NCBI GenBank assembly: GCA_003086435.1 | Contig: QEFD01000018.1 | Coordinates: 1 to 5,358 of the forward strand | Direction: 5' to 3' | Source of the DNA: Acidianus hospitalis | Lineage (GTDB): Archaea > Thermoproteota > Thermoprotei_A > Sulfolobales > Sulfolobaceae | DNA: 5,358 bases | Part shown: positions 1-5,358 of the stretch, in pieces | Numbering within the stretch: the stretch's first letter is position 1 | How the letters are laid out: every line of letters begins with the position of its first letter | Made by a program: the position numbers and the translations under genes | Notes under the pieces: model-generated | What the model saw: the letters and a program-made list of their open reading frames with translations, nothing else | The model's database searches: none | Told to the model about the DNA's origin: nothing

Positions 1-92
1 TTCTCTTCTGGTATTATAATTCCCTGTTTTCTTTTTTTGTCGCTTGATAATTCGTAAATAAGTGGTTCGTCCCAATTAGCTTGTCTCCACAA
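1..92 (-). CDS. gcvPB: Glycine dehydrogenase (decarboxylating) subunit 2, 5' end only
   Basis: Partial gene leaving the window at base 1; only 30 codons are visible. Read on the minus strand from a TTG at 92, the peptide starts MWRQANWDEPLIYEL and continues to an I-I-I-P-E-E stretch, which matches the N-terminus typical of archaeal GcvPB proteins. A perfect GAGGTGA ribosome site (bases 105 to 99) lies six bases ahead of the TTG and decides this start; no in-frame ATG competes nearby. The gene overlaps the end of gcvPA by 17 bases in another frame, so the two subunits are probably translationally coupled. In the family, subunit 2 carries the lysine that binds pyridoxal phosphate and forms the P-protein with subunit 1. 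That lysine would lie beyond the window. The call is confident from the N-terminal match and the position; an intact downstream gene cannot be confirmed here. Confidence -1.
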   Translation of the reverse strand, partial: MWRQANWDEPLIYELSSDKKRKQGIIIPEE

Positions 93-1428
93 TTTTCTTC
101 ACCTCGTCTATCATTTCATCTATCATATGCTTTGTGTGTACTTCGGTGACGCAAAATATTGCATCTTTATCTGAGATTTTTAATCCTCCATAAATTCCTC
201 TAGCTTTCAAATTCTCGTGAATTTTACCGTAGTTTATGGGAAAACTTACTGTAAATTCCTCAAAGAAATCGGAATTAAACTTTCTTTTTCCAACACCTTT
301 TCTCTCAAATTCTAAAAGAGCATAATGACTTCTCTTATATATTTCTTCTGCAAGTTTCCTTAAACCAGATTTTCCTAATAGTGATATATACACTGCGTTA
401 GCTATTGCCATTAAGGCTTCATTTGTGGTTATATTCGAAGTAGCTTTTTCTCTTCTTGTGAATTGTTCTCTTGTCTGCAAAATAAGAGTATAACCCCTTT
501 TACCTTCAGAATCTGTAGTTAATCCTACTAGTCTACCAGGCATTTGCCTTACTAATTTACCGTCCCATTTAGTGGCAAAAATTCCCATATAAGGTCCTCC
601 AAAATTTAACGGTAAACCTAATTCCTGGCCGTCTCCTACCGCGATATCAATATCGTATTCTCCAGGCGGTTTTATTAAACTTAAAGATAGTGGATTCACG
701 CCCATAATAGTAATTGCTCCTTTCTTTTTAGCTAAATCAACTATTTCTTCAATTTCGGTCTCAAATATTCCAAAAAAGTTTGGTTGTTGAATATAAACAG
801 CAGAAGTTTCTTCATCTATTTCTTTCTCTGCAACTTCTAGGTTAATTTTTCCTTCATTAGTATAAGGAATTTCTTTTATTTTTATCTCTTTCCCGTAAGT
901 CCAGGTTTCTAAGACTTTTTTGTGGTAAGGATTAATTGATGCGGGAATTACAACCTTTTTCTTACCGTTTATCCTATAAGCCATTAATACTGCTTCAGCT
1001 AATGCGGATCCCCACTCGTACATTGACGAATTTACTACTTCCATTTCAAGTAAATCTGCCATCAAACTTTGATATTCGAATAAAGCCTGGAGTAAGCCTT
1101 GGCTTATTTCTGGTTGGTAAGGAGTATATGAAGTGTAAAACTCGGACCTCGATATAACAAACTTTACTGCTTCTGGTACGTAATGGGGACATACTCCTCC
1201 CCCTAAAAATGGGGGCATTCTTAATTTGGCGTTCTTATTTTCAAGTTCCAAGAGCCTTAAATAAATTTCATATTCTGAAAGAGGTTTTGAATAACCAACA
1301 TTTAGTAGTCTTTTTAATTTTATTTCCTCTGGTATATCCTTAAATAGGTCGTCAATGCTATTTACTCCTATTTCTCTAATCATTTCGTTCTCATAATCAA
1401 GGTTTGGTAGCCAAGGGTGGTAGTCCAT
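76..1428 (-). CDS. gcvPA: Glycine dehydrogenase (decarboxylating) subunit 1 (P-protein alpha)
   Basis: 450 residues, the usual length for the N-terminal-half subunit of a split P-protein. With GcvPB it decarboxylates glycine and passes the aminomethyl group to the lipoyl arm of GcvH, in the cytoplasm. Recognisable blocks are GGGVCPHYVP (about 76-85), the YTPYQPEISQG segment (101-111), PPGEYDIDIAVGDGQELGLP (254-273), FGGPYMGIFA (276-285), MPGRLVGLT (296-304) and the TREQFTRREKATSNITTNEA block (319-338), all hallmarks of GcvP N-terminal domains. It has the fold of a PLP enzyme but is expected to lack the PLP lysine, which sits in subunit 2. The ATG at 1428 fits a TATA box about 24 bases upstream, implying a leaderless mRNA. 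It is the first gene of a leftward gcvPA-gcvPB unit, divergent from gcvT. No frameshift or truncation is seen. Confidence -1.
   Translation of the reverse strand: MDYHPWLPNLDYENEMIREIGVNSIDDLFKDIPEEIKLKRLLNVGYSKPLSEYEIYLRLLELENKNAKLRMPPFLGGGVCPHYVPEAVKFVISRSEFYTSYTPYQPEISQGLLQALFEYQSLMADLLEMEVVNSSMYEWGSALAEAVLMAYRINGKKKVVIPASINPYHKKVLETWTYGKEIKIKEIPYTNEGKINLEVAEKEIDEETSAVYIQQPNFFGIFETEIEEIVDLAKKKGAITIMGVNPLSLSLIKPPGEYDIDIAVGDGQELGLPLNFGGPYMGIFATKWDGKLVRQMPGRLVGLTTDSEGKRGYTLILQTREQFTRREKATSNITTNEALMAIANAVYISLLGKSGLRKLAEEIYKRSHYALLEFERKGVGKRKFNSDFFEEFTVSFPINYGKIHENLKARGIYGGLKISDKDAIFCVTEVHTKHMIDEMIDEVKKIVETS
99..105 (-). promoter_or_regulatory. Ribosome binding site for gcvPB
   Basis: The minus strand reads GAGGTGA, a full match to the archaeal 16S 3' end, followed by AGAAAA and then the TTG start of gcvPB. 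It lies inside the last codons of gcvPA (Glu-Val-Lys), so the upstream gene's C-terminus also encodes the signal for the next gene. Confidence -1.
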
Positions 1429-1443
1429 TTAAATTTCATATAG
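1428..1443 (+). promoter_or_regulatory. Probable promoter element of gcvT
   Basis: Two AT-rich candidates lie side by side. TTTAAATT (1428-1435) would start transcription about 8 bases before the ATG. The weaker CATATA (1437-1442), centred about 25 bases ahead of the gcvT ATG, would give a leaderless mRNA. Either way the promoter abuts the gcvPA start codon and is interleaved with the opposite-facing gcvPA promoter. Which one is used cannot be settled from sequence. Confidence -1.
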
Positions 1444-1447
1444 TATG

Positions 1448-1455
1448 TTTTATAG
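1448..1455 (-). promoter_or_regulatory. TATA box of gcvPA
   Basis: The minus strand reads CTATAAAA, centred about 24 bases ahead of the gcvPA ATG. Archaeal TATA boxes lie about 26 bases ahead of the transcription start, so transcription would begin at or within a base or two of the ATG, giving a leaderless mRNA. No convincing BRE is seen upstream. The motif lies only a few bases from the gcvT ribosome site on the other strand. Confidence -1.
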
Positions 1456-1458
1456 AGG
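1455..1458 (+). promoter_or_regulatory. Short ribosome binding site of gcvT
   Basis: GAGG lies six bases ahead of the ATG at 1465, within the intergenic gap. It matches the core of the archaeal Shine-Dalgarno motif. It would only matter if transcription begins upstream of it; a leaderless start would leave it out of the mRNA. Confidence -1.
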
Positions 1459-1464
1459 ATTATA

Positions 1465-2508
1465 ATGTTGTTTAAAACTCCTCTTTCAGCAGTTGAAGAG
1501 AAGATAGGTGCAAATTTCGGAGAATTTGCCGGATGGGAAATGCCAATGGATTATTCTTCTTATCAAGACGAACACATGGCTGTAAGGCAAAGCGCTGCGT
1601 TTTTTGATCTTTCTCACATGGGTAGAATAAGAATAAAAGGAAAAAAAGAAGAACTAGATAAGATAGTAACTAGGTCATTATCGACTGAAAACTTTAGGAT
1701 GATAGGGCCTTCTGCAATGCTAAATGAGAAAGGTGGGTTTATAGACGACATTATGATTTACAAGGTTTCAGATACAGAGTTTTTAATGGTGACTAATGCT
1801 ATTAATAGAGAGAAAGATATCAACTGGATAAAACGTAATTCTTCGCTGGAAGTTGAGGACTTAACTTTTGATTATGTTATGCTGGCAATACAAGGTAGAA
1901 GAGTATGGGAATTATTAGGATATAAAACGGACCTACAACCTTTACAGTTTGTTTTAAATTCAAATTTTCTAGGAGAAGATGTATTCTTATTAAGTAGATC
2001 TGGATGGACCGGAGAAGACGGTTTAGAAGTTTGGGCTAAGGTGGAGATTGCTGAGAGAATAATAAGTAAACTAATGGAAAAAGGAATTAAACCGGCAGGG
2101 CTAATAACTAGGGATAGTTTAAGGCAGGAAATGGGCTTTGTGTTATATGGAGAGGATATAGATGAAAACACGACACCAGTAGAGGCCAGGTATTGGGTCT
2201 TTGATTTAGATAAAAATTTTATAGGCAAAGAGAAAGTTGAGGAACAACTCAAGAATGGTGTAAAAAGAATAAGAGTTGGGTTTAAATTGCAAAAAGGTAT
2301 AAGGGCTATACCTCGTCATGGTTATAGGATAAGAATTCTAGAAACAGAAGTAGGAGAAGTAACTAGCTCGACTTATTCACCGTACTTAGGTAGGGTAATA
2401 GGCATGGGTTATATTAATTCATCTAACGCCTTCTTTGGATTTCACGCTAATATAGAAATTAGAGGCAAGGACTATAGAGCTAAAATCTCAGACTTTCCAT
2501 TAATCTAG
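1465..2508 (+). CDS. gcvT: Aminomethyltransferase (glycine cleavage T-protein)
   Basis: 347 residues, within the usual family range. It transfers the methylene carbon from aminomethyl-lipoyl-GcvH to a tetrahydropterin and releases ammonia. Family blocks are clear: [10 protein letters not shown] (21-30), [14 protein letters not shown] (46-59), [16 protein letters not shown] (86-101), [12 protein letters not shown] (179-190), [20 protein letters not shown] (212-231), NTTPVEA (235-241), FIGKEKVE (252-259) and the C-terminal barrel segment [20 protein letters not shown] (297-316). The catalytic aspartate of the family falls at D94 or D95 in the Ile-Asp-Asp motif. The ATG start places the first conserved residues (KTPL) at the expected distance. 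It is the first gene of the rightward run gcvT-gcvH-PAC2-Hsp20. Sulfolobus uses an unusual pterin (sulfopterin) as C1 carrier, so the true acceptor may not be ordinary folate; this is inferred from the taxon, not from residues. Confidence -1.
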   Translation: MLFKTPLSAVEEKIGANFGEFAGWEMPMDYSSYQDEHMAVRQSAAFFDLSHMGRIRIKGKKEELDKIVTRSLSTENFRMIGPSAMLNEKGGFIDDIMIYKVSDTEFLMVTNAINREKDINWIKRNSSLEVEDLTFDYVMLAIQGRRVWELLGYKTDLQPLQFVLNSNFLGEDVFLLSRSGWTGEDGLEVWAKVEIAERIISKLMEKGIKPAGLITRDSLRQEMGFVLYGEDIDENTTPVEARYWVFDLDKNFIGKEKVEEQLKNGVKRIRVGFKLQKGIRAIPRHGYRIRILETEVGEVTSSTYSPYLGRVIGMGYINSSNAFFGFHANIEIRGKDYRAKISDFPLI

Positions 2509-2511
2509 GTG
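2507..2511 (+). promoter_or_regulatory. Ribosome binding site of gcvH
   Basis: AGGTG lies five bases ahead of the gcvH ATG and uses the last two bases of the gcvT stop codon. This supports the ATG at 2517 and coupled translation with gcvT. Confidence -1.
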
Positions 2512-2516
2512 TTCGC

Positions 2517-2924
2517 ATGGGAGAAATAAAAGTGAGAAAATACATAGTTCTAGATGATAGACTTTATACTGAGACTGATGAATGGGTAAAGATTGATGGG
2601 GACGTTGCTGTAGTGGGAATAACTGATTATGCTCAAAAGAAGTTAAGGGACATTGTTGGAATTGAATTACCTAAGGTTAATCAAGAAGTTAAAGCTGGAG
2701 ATCCTGTTGGAACTATAGAGTCAGTTAAGGCGGCTTCGGATCTTTATTCGCCATTAAGTGGCGTAGTAGTAGAGGTAAATGAGGAGCTTGAAACTTCTCC
2801 AGAAATTATAAATAAAGATCCTTACGGTGAAGGTTGGATGTTCAAGATTAAAATTAAAGACAAATCGGAAGCTCAAAGGCTATTAACTCCAGAAAAATAT
2901 ATTGAGAAAATAAGAGGTGAGTAA
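2517..2924 (+). CDS. gcvH: Glycine cleavage system H-protein (lipoyl carrier)
   Basis: 135 residues, close to the usual size of about 125-140. It is the shuttle protein of the complex: its lipoyl arm collects the aminomethyl group from the P-protein, presents it to GcvT and is re-oxidised by the L-protein. The lipoylation site is K71 in the diagnostic segment [20 protein letters not shown] (65-84). Other family marks are [20 protein letters not shown] (17-36), [16 protein letters not shown] (37-52), [14 protein letters not shown] (98-111) and the C-terminal [11 protein letters not shown] (122-132). It starts eight bases after gcvT and its stop codon lies one base before the likely start of the PAC2 gene, so it is in an operon on both sides. 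No L-protein or lipoate-attachment gene is present in the window, so those activities must be encoded elsewhere. Confidence -1.
   Translation: MGEIKVRKYIVLDDRLYTETDEWVKIDGDVAVVGITDYAQKKLRDIVGIELPKVNQEVKAGDPVGTIESVKAASDLYSPLSGVVVEVNEELETSPEIINKDPYGEGWMFKIKIKDKSEAQRLLTPEKYIEKIRGE
2914..2920 (+). promoter_or_regulatory. Ribosome binding site deciding the PAC2 gene start
   Basis: GAGGTGA, a full Shine-Dalgarno match, lies five bases ahead of a TTG at 2926. The GTG at 2917, a possible earlier in-frame start, is part of this motif and has no ribosome site of its own, so TTG is preferred. The site lies inside the last codons of gcvH. Confidence -1.
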
Positions 2925-2925
2925 A

Positions 2926-3666
2926 TTGTCGTTTGAGATCAGAGAATCGTACATTCCTCAATTAACTAAACCAAGTTATATGATAATTGGATTGCCGGAT
3001 GCTGGCCTAGTTGGAGAAATCGCTACAGAATTTTTAATAGAAAAAGGAGGATTCAAGGAATACGGTGAAGTTTTTTCCAAGAAATACATTCCGCCAGTTA
3101 TGCATGTTACTAATGGTATCGCTAAGTCTCCTCTAAGGGTATATCATAATGTTAATACTATAATACTACATGCATGGACAGCGTTACCTGCGTCTTCAGC
3201 ATATCCGTTGGCAGAGTTTATAGTTGATTATGCAAAGAAATACGGAATAGATACAATCATTTCTATTACTGGAGTTCCAATACCTAATAGGTTAGATATA
3301 GAAAAGCCTACTGCCTATTGGATAGCAAGTGAAGAAGGATTATCAGAAGAATTGTCAAATACTAATTTAATGCAAAAATTTGATGACGGGTATATTGCAG
3401 GTCCTTATGCACCTATATTACTTGAAGCGTCAAGGAAAAATGTTAGAAATTTTGTAGTAGTTGTTGAATCTTTCCTTGATATACCAGATCCAGAAGCTTC
3501 TGCAGTAGCATTGGATATTATATCAAAATATATAGGCTTTAGTATAGATGTTAGCTCTTTACTTAAAGAAGCAGAAGAAATAAGGGCTAAAATTAAAGGC
3601 TTAATGGAGCAAACTAAGAAAGAACTTCCCTCATATTCTTCTGTAAGGCCTATGAGCTATGCGTGA
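2926..3666 (+). CDS. PAC2-family protein, probable proteasome assembly chaperone (Pba-like)
   Basis: 246 residues from the TTG (249 from the in-frame GTG at 2917). The PAC2 fold is indicated by IGLPDAGLVGEIATEFLI near the N-terminus (about 21-38), the ITGVPIP segment (about 114-120), GPYAPILLEASRK (about 159-171) and DIPDPEASAVALDIISKYIG (about 185-204), followed by a helical region of Glu/Lys/Arg-rich residues (about 212-233). Relatives in Pyrococcus (PbaA/PbaB) and eukaryotes (PAC2/Pba2) help assemble or bind 20S proteasomes. Some database entries call such proteins ATP-grasp enzymes, but no nucleotide-binding motif is visible here. The protein ends ...RPMSYA, with a tyrosine next to last, as in proteasome-docking HbYX tails, although the first position is Ser rather than hydrophobic. 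It is packed between gcvH and the Hsp20-like gene. The family call is confident; the role in proteasome assembly is inferred. Confidence -1.
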   Translation: MSFEIRESYIPQLTKPSYMIIGLPDAGLVGEIATEFLIEKGGFKEYGEVFSKKYIPPVMHVTNGIAKSPLRVYHNVNTIILHAWTALPASSAYPLAEFIVDYAKKYGIDTIISITGVPIPNRLDIEKPTAYWIASEEGLSEELSNTNLMQKFDDGYIAGPYAPILLEASRKNVRNFVVVVESFLDIPDPEASAVALDIISKYIGFSIDVSSLLKEAEEIRAKIKGLMEQTKKELPSYSSVRPMSYA

Positions 3667-3667
3667 T
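3663..3667 (+). promoter_or_regulatory. Possible weak ribosome binding site of the Hsp20-like gene
   Basis: GTGAT matches the 3' part of the archaeal Shine-Dalgarno motif and lies four bases ahead of the ATG at 3672. It overlaps the TGA stop of the PAC2 gene. The same GTG could itself serve as start in an overlapping arrangement, so the assignment is tentative. Confidence -1.
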
Positions 3668-3671
3668 AAAA

Positions 3672-4016
3672 ATGCCAGCATTTAGAGATCTTTACGATCT
3701 TGTGAAAAAGATGATGGAAGAGGAAGAGAAGGAATTTAAGAAAATGGAAGAGGAAATAGAGAAGGAATTTAACGAGCCATTATACACTTATTATGAAACA
3801 GATAAGGAAATCTATTATATAGTAGATGTTCCTCACCTAGAAAGTCAAACTCTTTACATTAAAATGGAGAATAATAAATTAGAATTAAGCTGTAAGGACA
3901 AATATGGTAAATGTTATCATTTAGAGCTTCCAGTTAATAACGTAGAGAAATACGACGTGGATGTCGTGAGGAATAAAGGATTTATAAAGATAATTCTGAA
4001 GAAGAAATCCGCTTAA
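3672..4016 (+). CDS. Small Hsp20/alpha-crystallin-like protein
   Basis: 114 residues from the ATG (117 if the GTG at 3663 is used). Residues 1-36 are strongly charged and helical, with a Met/Glu/Lys-rich coiled-coil-like stretch. Residues from about 38 to 111 resemble an alpha-crystallin or CS domain: DKEIYYIVDVPHLE, then YIKMENNKLELSC, YHLELPVNNVEKYDVDV and NKGFIKIILKKK, which parallels the usual N-G-V-L-x-I-x-L-x-K ending. The C-terminal I-x-I motif that links subunits in large sHsp shells is absent, as the protein stops right after the domain. It is therefore probably a small-oligomer sHsp or a co-chaperone-like CS protein, not a classical shell former. Two cysteines (about 74 and 81) flank a predicted beta-turn. 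It immediately follows the PAC2 gene and ends the rightward run. The domain call is moderately confident; the client or partner is unknown. Confidence -1.
   Translation: MPAFRDLYDLVKKMMEEEEKEFKKMEEEIEKEFNEPLYTYYETDKEIYYIVDVPHLESQTLYIKMENNKLELSCKDKYGKCYHLELPVNNVEKYDVDVVRNKGFIKIILKKKSA
3714..3773 (+). repeat. Tandem duplication of about 30 bases inside the Hsp20-like gene
   Basis: Two adjacent units, 3714-3743 and 3744-3773, both begin ATGGAAGAGGAA and both contain GAGAAGGAATTTAA. The second carries an extra ATA codon between these blocks. At protein level they read MEEEEKEFKK and MEEEIEKEFN. All 26 shared bases are identical, including third positions, which points to a fairly recent in-frame duplication that lengthened the charged N-terminal helix. 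Confidence -1.
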
Positions 4017-4030
4017 AAAGCTTCTTTTAT
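4011..4030 (+). terminator. Possible transcription terminator after the Hsp20-like gene
   Basis: A short inverted repeat, GCTT-AAA-AAGC (4011-4021), spans the stop codon and is followed by the pyrimidine-rich run TTCTTTTAT (4022-4030). Archaeal RNA polymerase stops mainly at T-rich tracts, so the tract is the relevant signal; the four-pair stem is weak. The position, at the end of a closely packed gene run and ahead of a new promoter, fits. Confidence -1.
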
Positions 4031-4044
4031 AAGTTTATAATAAA

Positions 4045-4076
4045 GTTGCAACATATTTATAAACGCTGTTTAACAT
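4045..4076. promoter_or_regulatory. Candidate operator: two inverted repeats flanking the TATA box
   Basis: A perfect 8-base palindrome, GTTGCAAC (4045-4052), lies just upstream of the TATA box, and TGTTTAACA (4067-4075, arms TGTT/AACA) lies just downstream. Both are followed by T, giving a shared GTT...AACAT pattern. Their centres are about 22 bases apart, roughly two helical turns. A related repeat lies ahead of sufC. A role as binding site for the adjacent regulator is inferred. Confidence -1.
4056..4063 (+). promoter_or_regulatory. TATA box of the AbrB-PhoU regulator gene
   Basis: TTTATAAA is centred 27-28 bases ahead of the GTG at 4087, the spacing expected for a leaderless archaeal mRNA. 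This is the strongest promoter match in the window and supports GTG as the true start, since no ribosome site precedes it. Confidence -1.
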
Positions 4077-4086
4077 AGTAAAAATA

Positions 4087-5091
<1,005 letters not shown>

Positions 5092-5108
5092 CATATTATT
5101 GACAGAAA

Positions 5109-5358
5109 ATGTCAACGCTTAAGATAGAAGACCTTCACGTTGAAGTTGAAGGCAAGGAAATCATAAAAGGAATATCACTTGAGATAAAAAGCGGAGAAGT
5201 TCATGCAATAATGGGGCCGAACGGCAGTGGAAAGACTACATTATCTTTGGCAATAATGGGACATCCTAAGTATAAAATAACAAAAGGAAGAATATTGCTT
5301 GACGGAGAGGATATCACTAACCTTGAAACTGACCAGAAAGTTAAGAAAGGCTTATTTT
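5109..5358 (+). CDS. sufC: Fe-S cluster assembly ATPase SufC, 5' part
   Basis: The first 83 codons are visible; the gene leaves the window at the right edge. The Walker A motif GPNGSGKTT (36-44) sits in the SufC-typical context VHAIMGPNGSGKTTLSLAIMGH, followed by ITKGRILLDGEDITNL (57-72) and the start of the segment GLF, which in SufC leads to the Q-loop. SufC is the cytoplasmic ABC-type ATPase of the SufBCD scaffold that builds iron-sulfur clusters; it is not a transporter. The ATG is 17 bases after the regulator gene's stop and has no ribosome site, which suggests a leaderless mRNA. Walker B and signature motifs lie outside the window. sufB and sufD would be expected further right, as in other archaea, but cannot be seen. 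Confidence -1.
   Translation, partial: MSTLKIEDLHVEVEGKEIIKGISLEIKSGEVHAIMGPNGSGKTTLSLAIMGHPKYKITKGRILLDGEDITNLETDQKVKKGLF

Noticed and set aside
936..1157. 73-codon open frame antisense to gcvPA
   Set aside because: It is contained in a well-conserved part of gcvPA, and its peptide has no family resemblance.
1429..1464. Glycine riboswitch ahead of gcvT or gcvPA
   Set aside because: The gap is 36 bases and both transcripts probably have little or no leader, so there is no room for an aptamer.
1872..2252. 126-codon open frame antisense to gcvT
   Set aside because: It lies wholly inside gcvT, which has clear family motifs throughout. The peptide is Ser/Ile-rich without recognisable domain features and has no ribosome site that I could find.
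2926..3666. ATP-grasp enzyme as function of the PAC2 gene
   Set aside because: Some database titles for this family use that name, but no nucleotide-binding or ATP-grasp motif is visible, and the conserved blocks match PAC2.
5109..5358. ABC transporter ATP-binding subunit
   Set aside because: The Walker A context (HAIMGPNGSGKTTLSLAIMGHP) and the ILLDGEDI segment are those of SufC, and no permease gene is in view.

Overview
The window looks like chromosomal DNA from a hyperthermoacidophilic archaeon, most likely a member of the Sulfolobales. The evidence is the AT-rich composition, heavy use of AGA/AGG and ATA codons, archaeal TATA boxes about 25-28 bases ahead of leaderless starts, GAGGTGA-type ribosome sites ahead of TTG starts, a glycine decarboxylase split into two subunits, and a PAC2-type proteasome-assembly protein. 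Genus and species cannot be read from the sequence alone.

Left part (1-2924): a glycine cleavage cluster transcribed in two directions from a 36-base gap. Leftward run gcvPA (P-protein subunit 1) and the first 30 codons of gcvPB (subunit 2, cut by the window edge). The gcvPB start, a TTG overlapping gcvPA by 17 bases, is recognisable from the protein and from a perfect ribosome site. Rightward run gcvT (aminomethyltransferase) and gcvH (lipoyl carrier). P, T and H together oxidise glycine to CO2, ammonia and a pterin-bound C1 unit. The L-protein and the lipoate ligase are not in view.

Middle part (2926-4016): a PAC2-family protein and a small Hsp20/alpha-crystallin-like protein follow gcvH in the same direction, with a 1-base gap and then a junction of a few bases. 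They probably share the gcvT-gcvH transcript, which would tie two protein-quality genes to glycine cleavage. The PAC2 protein ends in Ser-Tyr-Ala, resembling the HbYX tail used to dock on proteasome rings. The Hsp20-like gene carries a near-perfect 30-base tandem duplication.

Right part (4017-5358): after a possible terminator, a new promoter (TTTATAAA) drives a leaderless GTG-start gene for an AbrB-type DNA-binding domain fused to a PhoU-like helical region. Seventeen bases later begins sufC, the Fe-S assembly ATPase, cut by the right edge. Similar GTT...AACAT inverted repeats lie at the regulator's promoter and just ahead of sufC, suggesting that the regulator may control itself and the suf genes. 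This is an inference.

No tRNA, rRNA, CRISPR array, insertion sequence or attachment site was seen, and there is no gene-free stretch longer than 70 bases.
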